A DNA stretch of 64,000 nucleotides from Deltaproteobacteria bacterium (lineage in GTDB: Bacteria; Desulfobacterota; SM23-61), in NCBI GenBank assembly GCA_016875165.1, contig VGSF01000009.1, positions 1 through 64,000 of the forward strand, in the 5' to 3' direction. The notes below the pieces were generated by a model that did not search any database, was not told where the DNA came from, and saw only the letters and a program-made list of their open reading frames with translations. A program made the translations under genes and the position numbers. Below, piece after piece: positions 54,236 to 62,691 of this stretch (its first letter is position 1; each line of letters opens with the position of its first letter).

Positions 54236-57200
54236 ATGAATAGCGAAAAGATAAAAAGTATACGCTTAAAGCTCGGTTATTCACAGCAAGAATTCGCCGC
54301 CGCTCTTGGGGTATCCTTTGCAACAGTCAATCGTTGGGAAAATGGGAAGGCTAAACCGCAAAAGGACCGCATTGGGAGGATGCAAGCACTTTTAAAACAA
54401 AATGAGCAAGAAAAAATGCAGCCCGAACCAGCCTTCAAGCAACTTCCACGATTAAACTTCGAAGGCGACCCGGAAGCGATAAAGCTCGTGATAGATGCAT
54501 ACCGACTACAGAATGGGCATCTTTTTAATAAGGCTTTTGGCCTTGAGCTTTCTCGGGTTGTTCCCCTTCCTCATCAGAGAATTGCGGTCTATGAATATCT
54601 CCTTTCGCAAAACCCTCTCCGCTTTCTTCTCGCGGACGATGCCGGTGCTGGAAAGACCATTATGGCCGGTTTGTATATCCGTGAGATGATCAATCGCGGC
54701 CGGATATCACGAGTAGGTATTTTCTGCCCCGCAGGCTTAACCTGGAATTGGCGGAGAGAATTGAAGCATTTTTTCGATCTCGATTTCCAGGTGCTCCGAA
54801 GCTCTGATTTTCAAAAGGGGGATCCATTATTCTCTTCTGACCATGCAGGCTTTATTATCAGTGTGGATACGGCATCAACGGATTTTGTGAAAGAGCGATT
54901 AATGTCGCCCACAATGCCAGGGTTTGATCTCATTGTTTTCGATGAGGCACATAAACTGGCCTGGGGGGATCCCAAACGAAGAGACAGTCAGACCCGCCGC
55001 TACCGCCTGGCCGAAGCCCTTGGCCCTCGCACCAACCATATGCTTCTGCTGACGGCCACCCCGCACATGGGCAAGCCTTTCCCATACTTTGCTCTTTGGC
55101 GCCTGCTGGACCCCAATGTATTCACCACTCTTGATGCCCTTCCATCCCTGGAAGCAGAAAAGCGCTCGAAATATTTTTTGCGTCGTTTAAAAGAGGAGAT
55201 GGTGGATTATAAAGGACAACCCATCTACATGCCTCGTCTTTGTCAAACGATATCTTTTGAATTGAGCCCAGGGGAACAAAATTTTTATGAGGAAGCTTCA
55301 GCCTATTTGCGCTGGAGCTACGAAACCAGCATGACCCACAATAAAAATGCAGCGGCCATGGTCGTTGCAGTTTTGCAGCGTCGTCTCGCCAGTTCCACTT
55401 ACGCCATGCTGGAGTCGCTCAAGCGGATACGGTCACGAATCATAGAGAACGATCTTCCTTCATCTCCGGCCGATTCCCTTCCTCTTGAAAAAATCATAGA
55501 ACATTTTGATAGTAGCACTGCGGATGAAGGCGAACCTTCGGAGGACGGCCGGGAAAGCGACGAAAGTTTTGAAGATCAAGCACTCAATTTGAAAAAGCCG
55601 GCCACAAACCAGCAACGCGAGAAGGAATTGGAATCCTTGGAGCGGATCATTGAGCTTGGAGAAAATGTTCGCGCCACGCTCCAGGAAACGAAGTTTATCA
55701 AGTTGAGGGAGCTGATAGAATCAGCCGAATTTCAGAACGAAAAAATATTAATCTTCACCGAGCACCGGGACACCCTAAATTATTTGCGCCAGAGGTTTGA
55801 AGCACTGGGGTATACCGGCCAGATTGCTTCGATCCATGGAGGCATGGATGTTGAAGAGCGGGAACAAGAGCGGTTATTCTTTATGCCCCCCGAACTTCGC
55901 CCATTGGAGAGCGGCAAGAAAATGGATGACCGCAGTGCCCGCATCATGCTCGCCACAGATGCCGCAGGGGAAGGTATAAACCTGCAATTCGCCTGGCTCA
56001 TGGTGAACTTCGATATCCCCTGGAACCCGGCCCGACTGGAACAAAGGATGGGGCGGCTGCACCGTTTCGGCCAGAAACATAGCGAAGTGAGAATCTTTAA
56101 CCTGGTCGCTGAAAAGACGCGGGAAGGAGATGTGCTGGCCACCCTTCTTTCCAAGCTGGATGAAGCGAGAAAAGAATTGTGCAGCGACAAAGTTTTTGAT
56201 GTAATCGGCCAGCAGCTCCAGGAAGTTTCGCTGCGGGATCTGTTGCGCGAAGCGTTATTTGAAACGCCCCCCTATACCGCCCAAAAAAAACTGGAATCCA
56301 TCTTTGCCACCCAAAAATTGCGGGCTACGATTGAGGAGCAGAGAAAAACGGCATCAACGTATGGGGATGTCGGCCGCCGCCTGGGGGAGCTCAACAATGA
56401 GGTCGATGCCGAAAGGTTTAATTGCCTGCTTCCGGCGTTTATTCAGAATTTTCTGGAAAAAGCGGCTCCCCGGTTGGGAATTCAATTGGAGGGAGACTTA
56501 AGCGAGACGGCCCGCTTTTCCGTGATGGGAAATGATGGGAATTGGCTGCGCCTGCTGGCTGATCGTTTTCCGGAGGGCCTGCCCGAATGCCTGACTGTCC
56601 GTCGAGAACCGGATTTACCCGATGTGAATACCGGTCAGTGCGCCTTTTTAAGGCCCGGCGAATTAATTTTTGACGCCTTTTGTCAGGAGACGATCCGCCG
56701 ATTTCAGGAAGATGTAACAAAAGGGGCGGTATTCTGTGACCCTGCGGCAGAAAAGCCGTATTACGCCGCGGTTTATCTCTGCCAGATTGGAGAGCCCTCC
56801 CGGGTTATAAAATCGGGAGCGAACGGCGGTATTTATAAACTTTTGGACCGGAAATTAATCGGCTTAAAATGGGATGAAACAGGGGATTTAAACCTCTGCC
56901 CCCCCAATCATTTGCTGGCGCTCCTGGCGGCTCCACGTTCTCTGATTTGGAAAGCAGGGAATCTCTTGCTCAACCCGGAAGATCAAGCAGTTAAGGCGGA
57001 TGTTTATGCTCGCATGGTGGCCGAATCCAGCTATTTGCAGCAGATGCGGACAGCTCTTCAAGCAGAAACGCAATCCCGCATGGACGATATCATGCGCGGT
57101 CTTGATTTTCGCAGCGGCGAATTGGCCGAGAAGAGAAGCGAGCTATCCCGACGGGTACGGGTGGGTGAGGCGACTGGGGCTGAAGAGCTTGAAAAGGTGA

Positions 57201-57724
57201 AAAAAGAGCAGGCTCAGCTTGAGGAGGAGAAAGCGGAAATCCTTTTATATGAGCAGAGAAGGTCGGATCTTCTTGAAATCATCAAAATGGAGCGGCTTGC
57301 TATTGCCTTGATCATTCCGGATCCGAGCCCCGTAGCCCAGGAGACTTACGACAAAAATATCGAAGCAATGGCCATGCGCATCGCCCGTAATTTTGAAGTG
57401 GATCGCTATAAAGCCCGAGTATTTGATGTTTCCTCGCCCCACCTTGCCAGAGGATATGATCTGGAGAGTCACCGGGCAAACGGCGAAAAGGTGGTGATTG
57501 AAGTAAAGGGCCGGGCCGGGCGCGGGCCGGTTCAGCTAACCGAGAATGAATGGCCAACAGCCGTAAATGTGCGGGACCGCTATTGGCTTTATGTGGCCGT
57601 CGATTGCGCTACAAATCCCAGACTTTATCGTGTACAGGACCCGGCCTTTAAATTGGCGGTGAAAAGCCGGCAGAGTTTCACGATTAATATTGGAGAGGTG
57701 ATTCGGGAGGCAGAACAGGATTAA
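54236..57724 (+). CDS. XRE-HTH / SNF2 helicase / DUF3883 fusion protein
   Basis: 1162 residues. Residues 5-53 are an XRE helix-turn-helix (KLGYSQQEFAAALGVSFATV, then NRWENGKAKP). The SNF2-type SF2 helicase follows: P-loop DDAGAGKT ending at 141, DEAH at 236-239, TATPHMG, and motif VI QRMGRLHRFGQ starting at 603. The C-terminus (about 1040-1130) is a DUF3883 domain with EKVVIEVKGRAG, a possible PD-(D/E)XK-like site. SNF2 helicases with DUF3883 occur in anti-phage systems (DrmD of class 1 DISARM is an SNF2 helicase). Fusion with its own DNA-binding regulator is unusual. The ATG has AAGG only six bases away and sits where transcription should start. Confidence 0.88.
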   Translation: MNSEKIKSIRLKLGYSQQEFAAALGVSFATVNRWENGKAKPQKDRIGRMQALLKQNEQEKMQPEPAFKQLPRLNFEGDPEAIKLVIDAYRLQNGHLFNKAFGLELSRVVPLPHQRIAVYEYLLSQNPLRFLLADDAGAGKTIMAGLYIREMINRGRISRVGIFCPAGLTWNWRRELKHFFDLDFQVLRSSDFQKGDPLFSSDHAGFIISVDTASTDFVKERLMSPTMPGFDLIVFDEAHKLAWGDPKRRDSQTRRYRLAEALGPRTNHMLLLTATPHMGKPFPYFALWRLLDPNVFTTLDALPSLEAEKRSKYFLRRLKEEMVDYKGQPIYMPRLCQTISFELSPGEQNFYEEASAYLRWSYETSMTHNKNAAAMVVAVLQRRLASSTYAMLESLKRIRSRIIENDLPSSPADSLPLEKIIEHFDSSTADEGEPSEDGRESDESFEDQALNLKKPATNQQREKELESLERIIELGENVRATLQETKFIKLRELIESAEFQNEKILIFTEHRDTLNYLRQRFEALGYTGQIASIHGGMDVEEREQERLFFMPPELRPLESGKKMDDRSARIMLATDAAGEGINLQFAWLMVNFDIPWNPARLEQRMGRLHRFGQKHSEVRIFNLVAEKTREGDVLATLLSKLDEARKELCSDKVFDVIGQQLQEVSLRDLLREALFETPPYTAQKKLESIFATQKLRATIEEQRKTASTYGDVGRRLGELNNEVDAERFNCLLPAFIQNFLEKAAPRLGIQLEGDLSETARFSVMGNDGNWLRLLADRFPEGLPECLTVRREPDLPDVNTGQCAFLRPGELIFDAFCQETIRRFQEDVTKGAVFCDPAAEKPYYAAVYLCQIGEPSRVIKSGANGGIYKLLDRKLIGLKWDETGDLNLCPPNHLLALLAAPRSLIWKAGNLLLNPEDQAVKADVYARMVAESSYLQQMRTALQAETQSRMDDIMRGLDFRSGELAEKRSELSRRVRVGEATGAEELEKVKKEQAQLEEEKAEILLYEQRRSDLLEIIKMERLAIALIIPDPSPVAQETYDKNIEAMAMRIARNFEVDRYKARVFDVSSPHLARGYDLESHRANGEKVVIEVKGRAGRGPVQLTENEWPTAVNVRDRYWLYVAVDCATNPRLYRVQDPAFKLAVKSRQSFTINIGEVIREAEQD

Positions 57725-57768
57725 AGAAAAAAGATTAAGGCGCAAGGCAAAAGGATAAAGGAGAAAAA

Positions 57769-58998
57769 ATGGGGAAGCAAACAAAGCTGGTTAAAGGAGG
57801 AGCTTTTCCTGCAATCCTGCCGGAAATTCGGTCCATGATCGAACAGTCCCGTGATCATGTAGCCTATACGGCCAACCTGTTTCTGGTCAATCTTTATTGG
57901 AATATCGGGCGAATTATCACCCAGGATATTCAGGCGAACGAAAGAAGGGCCGAGTATGGGGAGCAGCTCATAGAAGAATTGGCTAAGGAATTGGGGAAGG
58001 AATATGGATCAGGTTACTCAGCGAAGAATCTGTGGGATATGAAAAGATTCTTTGGCGCCTTTGAGATTCTCCAGACAGTGTCTGGAGAATTCAGGGACGA
58101 GGTAATTCTCCGACCTCTAAGCGGGAAGGCCTTAGGATCTGGAAATGTGCAGCCACCGGCTGCAGAATCACGTGTGCAGCGAATTCGTCAGACAGCGTCT
58201 AATCAATTTGAGAAAGACAAGATTCTCCAGACACTGTCTGGAGAATCCTCTGAGCGTCTTCGAATCGACTTTGATAAGCATTTCCGCATTGGCTGGTCCC
58301 ATTATCGCCTTCTTCTTGGTCAAAGTGATCCCCTCAAACGCAAATTTTATTTTGAACAATCCGCCTCCCAGCGATGGTCTGTCCGCGAACTCCACCGCCA
58401 GATTGATGGCGCCCTTTTCGAACGAGTAGCCCTCTCCCGCGATACCCGCAAGCTTGCCAGTCTCGAAAGACGAAAAAGTCCGAAAGAGGTAGTCCGATAC
58501 GAGGACATTTTCAAGGATCCCTACCTTCTTGACTTCCTCGGCTTGAAAGGCGCTTATTCGGAGAAAGATCTCGAAGCTGCGATTATCCATAACCTCGAAC
58601 AGTTCCTGACAGAGCTGGGCAGTGATTTCTGCTTCATTGGCCGCCAGTACGCGATGCGGATTGATGACGTGGATTATTTTCTTGATCTTCTCTTTTTCCA
58701 CCGTGGATTAAGTTGTTTAGTGGCCATTGACCTGAAACTGGGTACCTTCACCGCAGCCGACAAGGGCCAGATGGACCTTTATCTTGCCTGGCTGAAAGAG
58801 CACGAATGGCGCGAGGGCGAAAATGAACCTATCGGTTTAGTTTTATGCAGCTCCAAAAAACGGCAGCATGTCGAGTTGCTGCTACGCCATGGACCGCATA
58901 AAATGCAGGTCTCTGAATATTTGATGAAGTTGCCAGACAAGAGACTGCTCGAAGAAAGACTGCGAATTTACAGTAGGCTGTTGAGAGGTGAGAATTAA
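57769..58998 (+). CDS. DUF1016/YhcG-type PD-(D/E)XK nuclease
   Basis: 409 residues. The N-terminal domain has MIEQSRDHVAYTANLFLVNLYWNIGRII, and GYSAKNLWDMKRFF then LSWSHY-like IGWSHYRLLL are family traits. The C-terminal nuclease core is LDFLGLKGAYSEKDLEAAIIHNLEQF and YFLDLLFFHRGLSCLVAIDLKLG, with D-x-K (DLK) in place of E-x-K. Between the domains are two in-frame ILQTxSGE repeats encoded by near-identical DNA palindromes (58066-58090, 58221-58247). Such genes often accompany restriction or defence systems. GGAGAAAAA precedes the ATG. Confidence 0.85.
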   Translation: MGKQTKLVKGGAFPAILPEIRSMIEQSRDHVAYTANLFLVNLYWNIGRIITQDIQANERRAEYGEQLIEELAKELGKEYGSGYSAKNLWDMKRFFGAFEILQTVSGEFRDEVILRPLSGKALGSGNVQPPAAESRVQRIRQTASNQFEKDKILQTLSGESSERLRIDFDKHFRIGWSHYRLLLGQSDPLKRKFYFEQSASQRWSVRELHRQIDGALFERVALSRDTRKLASLERRKSPKEVVRYEDIFKDPYLLDFLGLKGAYSEKDLEAAIIHNLEQFLTELGSDFCFIGRQYAMRIDDVDYFLDLLFFHRGLSCLVAIDLKLGTFTAADKGQMDLYLAWLKEHEWREGENEPIGLVLCSSKKRQHVELLLRHGPHKMQVSEYLMKLPDKRLLEERLRIYSRLLRGEN

Positions 58999-59502
58999 GA
59001 CGCGGAGACACGGGGACGCGGAGACGCGGAGACGCGGAGATTTTGATATGGAAAATATCAGATCATTTAAGGAACTGAAGGTTTGGAATAAGGCAATGGA
59101 CCTTGCTATGGAAATATTTGAAATCACCAAAAAGTTTCCACCAGAAGAAAGGTATTCACTGACGGATCAAATTCGGCGTTCTTCGAGATCCGTGCCGGCA
59201 AATATTGCCGAAGCATGGCGTAAAAGACGGTATCCGGCGGCATTTGTAAGCAAGCTTAATGATGCAGAGGGCGAGTCTGCCGAAACGCAAACGCATATTG
59301 AAATAGCAAGGCGCTGTGGGTATATTGAACCGGAAGCAGCTTTGAGGGTCGATAATTCATGCGAAGAGACCATGGCAATGCTCGTTTCAATGATTTCGAA
59401 CCCCCATCAATGGACCATACGCCGTTCAACCAAGGTAAATGGAACGAAATCATGACTAAACCGTTCAACGCGTCTCCATGTCTACGCGTCTCCGCGTCTT
59501 CA
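58999..59502. mobile_element. Four-helix-bundle element with inverted terminal repeats
   Basis: Left end is GACGCGGAGACACGGGGACG continuing as repeated GACGCGGAGA up to 59040, directly after the YhcG stop. The right end (about 59468-59502) is its near complement, ACGCGTCTCCATGTCTACGC followed by GTCTCCGCGTCTTC. Between them is one gene, a four-helix-bundle protein. This combination is like 23S rRNA intervening-sequence elements but inserted in a protein operon. The right end is now the start of the coding region for the methyltransferase. Confidence 0.75.
59048..59455 (+). CDS. Four helix bundle protein (S23/IVS-type, TIGR02436-like)
   Basis: 135 residues. FKELKVWNKAMDLAMEIFEITKKFPPEERYSLTDQIRRSS is the family hallmark (shown here as known blocks KVWNKAMDLA and ERYSLTDQIRRS), followed by SVPANIAEAWRK. 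The proteins form pentamers; many are encoded inside 23S rRNA intervening sequences, and their function is unclear. The ATG at 59048 has no good ribosome binding site. Its stop overlaps the methyltransferase start (ATGA). Confidence 0.85.
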   Translation: MENIRSFKELKVWNKAMDLAMEIFEITKKFPPEERYSLTDQIRRSSRSVPANIAEAWRKRRYPAAFVSKLNDAEGESAETQTHIEIARRCGYIEPEAALRVDNSCEETMAMLVSMISNPHQWTIRRSTKVNGTKS

Positions 59503-62500
59503 TCAGATTTCCCCCGTCTTATCGAAGTTGCCTTTCCTCTTAAGCAAGCCTCACTGGCCAGTGTGCATGAGAAGAATGTGCGGCATGGGCATATTTCTAC
59601 GCTTCATATTTGGCCGGCGAGGCGGCCTTTGGCGGCGTGCCGGGCGGCGCTTTTGGCCACATTGCTTCCCGATCCGGGCGATCCTGTTAAACGGCAAGCA
59701 TTGCTGGAAAAGATCGGCGGAAGAGTCGTTTTCAAAAAGGTGAAAACCGTAAATGAAGAAGGCGCTACCGTAACTGAAGAAAAGGAGACGCTCGAAAGGG
59801 GCGTGTTGGCTTGGGGGCAGGAGAATGATCCGGCAATGGATGAATTTCGCAAATTGATCCGGAAATACTACGGCGATAAGGCGCCGAAGGTTCTGGATCC
59901 ATTTGCCGGTGGGGGTGCAATTCCACTGGAGGCCATGCGCCTTGGCTGCGATGTTATCGCTTCTGATATCAACCCGGTGGCCTGGCTTATTTTAAAATGT
60001 ACTCTTGATTACCCCCAACAATTTGCAGGCAAGAAATGGCCTTTGCCAGATTTTGTCAGGGACTGGCCGGATTTCATCGAGGATTTTCTGTCGGGAAAAA
60101 TTAAGAAGCGAAGAGGAAAAAGGAAACCGCATTCTACCGATCCACAGCAACTCCAATTGCTTAACCTTCCCGACGCAGATTTGGCCTGGCATGTTCGGGC
60201 ATGGGGACGATGGGTTCTGGAGAGAGCAAGGGCCGATCTCGCTGCCCGATATCCCATTATAGACGGCGAACCGACAGTGGCTTATCTCTGGGCGCGGACT
60301 GCCCGCGACAAAATTACGGCTGGGAAAATTCCTCTGCTCAAGACTTTTTGGCTATGCAAAAAGAAGGGGAAAAGAATTGCGCTGCTGCCGGTTCCCAAGG
60401 AGGATGGCTCCGTGGTCACTTTCAAATTATTACATGACGCCGATCTTACCAAGCCCCAGAAGATAATTGATGATTATCCATTTCTGAAAAAGTGGGAAAT
60501 CAAAGCCGATAAATTAAGCGACTTTCTGAACGCGGGCACGATGAACCGGGCTGGAGTGTGGAGCCCGTGCAGCGGCAGACCGAAATTGATTGCCTTAACC
60601 ATGGATGATTTGCGACGCCAAGGACAGCAAGGACTTTTGGGAAACCAGATGACGGCGGTTGTCGTTGAAGCCACTGCGCCGGATGGCAAGAAAACCTTCA
60701 AACGTTATCGTTTGCCAATCGAAGAGGAAAGTAAGGCTGCGCAGGTTGAGATTGAAGACATGGAGGATGTGTTTTCCGATATTCCCTTTGGAATACCTGA
60801 CGAACCTTTGCCGCCGGTTGGCACGTTGGGTTTCCGTATTCCTCTCTACGGCTTTAAAAAATGGAGAGATATTTTTACATCGCGGCAGCTTTTGGCGTTG
60901 GGAACTTTTGTTAAACATACCCGCAAGGCCGTTCATGAAATCACGCGCAAAGATGAAAAGGTAGCCGAAGTTATTGGGGCTTATCTTTCGATGATTCTTG
61001 ATCGGGTTGCAGACCGCGGCAGTACGATCTGTACATGGACTGTTGATTGGAACAAGATAAGAAATACATTTGGCCGATTTGCTCTTCCGATTACCTGGGA
61101 TTTTGCCGAAAGCGTGACAACCGTTGAAACCTCCGGAGGGTATCCAGGGCAGATTGAGTTGGTTGCCCAATTCGTGGCGCATGCTTCAAAAATGGGCAAT
61201 ACAAACAGTCCCTTATTATCCGTCAAAAAGGAATCGGCCATTTCAATAGATGATAAAGGCATAGATTTTGTCGTTACTGATCCCCCTTACTATGATGCAA
61301 TTCCTTATTCAGATTTAATGGATTTTTTCTACATCTGGCTTCGCCGAAACCAATACGGTTTCAGTCAGCAAATGGATGATGTTTTTCAATGGCCTTTGTC
61401 GCCGAAATGGAGTCATGAACAAAAGGATGGCGAGCTGATTGATGATGAATCAAGGTTCGGCGGTGATAAAGGGGCTTCAAAGAAGTCATATGAAGATGGG
61501 ATGGCCAGAGCTTTTCAAAAGATGTGCGAAGGGTTGAGTGCTGAGGGGCGAATTGTAATTGTTTTTGCCAATAAAGAGGTTGATGCTTGGGAAACCCTTA
61601 TCGGGGCCTTGATCCGCGGTGGGGCGACCGTAACGGCAAGCTGGCCGATCCAAACCGAGATGCCCAATCGCGTTCGCAATGTCGCAGCGGCAGCTCTTTC
61701 CACATCTGTCTGGATCGTCTGTCGCAAGCGGCTGAGCACAGCGGCGGCAGGATGGGATGCTAATGTCCTTGCCCGGATGAAGCAAATCCTTTTCGACCCC
61801 AGGGAAGTTCTTGGGGGTCGGAATATCCTGCAATATTATTTTGACCTTGGCATTCGGGGGCCGGACTTCATCTGGGCGGCATTAGGCCCGGCATTGGAGG
61901 CTTACAGCGCCCATCCTTTCGTGAAAAAGCAAGAGGGTGGGGTGATGACCGTCCCTGAATTTTTGAAAGAAGTTCGCAAGCTCGTGCTGCAATTTTCCCT
62001 TGGCGAACTTCCGGGTTTCCGGGATGTGCAGCGGGAAACACAAGGGCGGGGCGAGGCGATCGAACTTGATCCCGTAACGCAATATTATCTTTTGCACCGC
62101 GCCTATTTCGGCCTTGAACCTGCGCCTGCCGGGGCCTGCATCCTTTATGCGAACGCCTGCGGCAAGAACGAGACGGAATTAAAATTAGTGTGGAACATCA
62201 TCGAACAAGGCGGCAAATCCAAAAGGGGGCGGCCCACCAAGGAAGATTCCGAAATGGAAGAGGAGAGTGGGGGCGAAACAAAAGGCAACGAATACCGTCT
62301 TCTGGATTGGGCCGAACGGGTGAAAGATGACCGTCTTGGTGAAACCCGCGGGGGGAATCCTGCTCCTTTGATCGATCGTCTACATCGCCTGATGCTGCTT
62401 TTTAATCAAAACCGCACAGGTGAAGTTCAGCAGGCATTTGACGCCTGGGGGTTGTCCAGCGAACGAGCTTTCGGCCCTCTGCTCCAGGCAGTACGCGAGT

Positions 62501-62640
62501 TGGCCGTGCGGGATGAAAGGGATACGGAGAGGCGTCTGGTAGAAGCGCTGGCGACGCAGCTTAAAATGAATCACCGAACAGTGATTGCGGAGAATGTGGT
62601 CCGGGATACGCCGCTTTTCGAATACGGGAAGGAAAAGTAA
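59452..62640 (+). CDS. DUF1156 DNA methyltransferase
   Basis: 1062 residues. DUF1156 at the N-terminus: RLIEVAFPLKQASLASVHEK, then RHGHISTLHIWPARRPLAAC. SAM motif LDPFAGGGAIP (Asp149) and catalytic DPPYYD at 610-615 mark an amino-methyltransferase, probably of adenine. The chosen ATG overlaps the four-helix stop by ATGA; the first 20 residues (NASPCLRVSASSSDFP) come from the right end of that element. An ATG at 59359 is possible but reads through the other gene. Large relatives are labelled anti-phage-associated in public annotation (from memory). Likely modifies self DNA so the helicase/nuclease genes spare it. Confidence 0.88.
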   Translation: MTKPFNASPCLRVSASSSDFPRLIEVAFPLKQASLASVHEKNVRHGHISTLHIWPARRPLAACRAALLATLLPDPGDPVKRQALLEKIGGRVVFKKVKTVNEEGATVTEEKETLERGVLAWGQENDPAMDEFRKLIRKYYGDKAPKVLDPFAGGGAIPLEAMRLGCDVIASDINPVAWLILKCTLDYPQQFAGKKWPLPDFVRDWPDFIEDFLSGKIKKRRGKRKPHSTDPQQLQLLNLPDADLAWHVRAWGRWVLERARADLAARYPIIDGEPTVAYLWARTARDKITAGKIPLLKTFWLCKKKGKRIALLPVPKEDGSVVTFKLLHDADLTKPQKIIDDYPFLKKWEIKADKLSDFLNAGTMNRAGVWSPCSGRPKLIALTMDDLRRQGQQGLLGNQMTAVVVEATAPDGKKTFKRYRLPIEEESKAAQVEIEDMEDVFSDIPFGIPDEPLPPVGTLGFRIPLYGFKKWRDIFTSRQLLALGTFVKHTRKAVHEITRKDEKVAEVIGAYLSMILDRVADRGSTICTWTVDWNKIRNTFGRFALPITWDFAESVTTVETSGGYPGQIELVAQFVAHASKMGNTNSPLLSVKKESAISIDDKGIDFVVTDPPYYDAIPYSDLMDFFYIWLRRNQYGFSQQMDDVFQWPLSPKWSHEQKDGELIDDESRFGGDKGASKKSYEDGMARAFQKMCEGLSAEGRIVIVFANKEVDAWETLIGALIRGGATVTASWPIQTEMPNRVRNVAAAALSTSVWIVCRKRLSTAAAGWDANVLARMKQILFDPREVLGGRNILQYYFDLGIRGPDFIWAALGPALEAYSAHPFVKKQEGGVMTVPEFLKEVRKLVLQFSLGELPGFRDVQRETQGRGEAIELDPVTQYYLLHRAYFGLEPAPAGACILYANACGKNETELKLVWNIIEQGGKSKRGRPTKEDSEMEEESGGETKGNEYRLLDWAERVKDDRLGETRGGNPAPLIDRLHRLMLLFNQNRTGEVQQAFDAWGLSSERAFGPLLQAVRELAVRDERDTERRLVEALATQLKMNHRTVIAENVVRDTPLFEYGKEK

Positions 62641-62691
62641 TCTTCAAAAATCCCCCCCGCCCCCCTTTTCCAAGAGGGGAAAGGAGCTTTC

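Noticed and set aside
59359..59451. Upstream ATG of the methyltransferase at 59359
   Set aside because: It overlaps 97 bases of the four-helix gene in another frame; the ATGA overlap at 59452 is a better coupled start. Not fully excluded.
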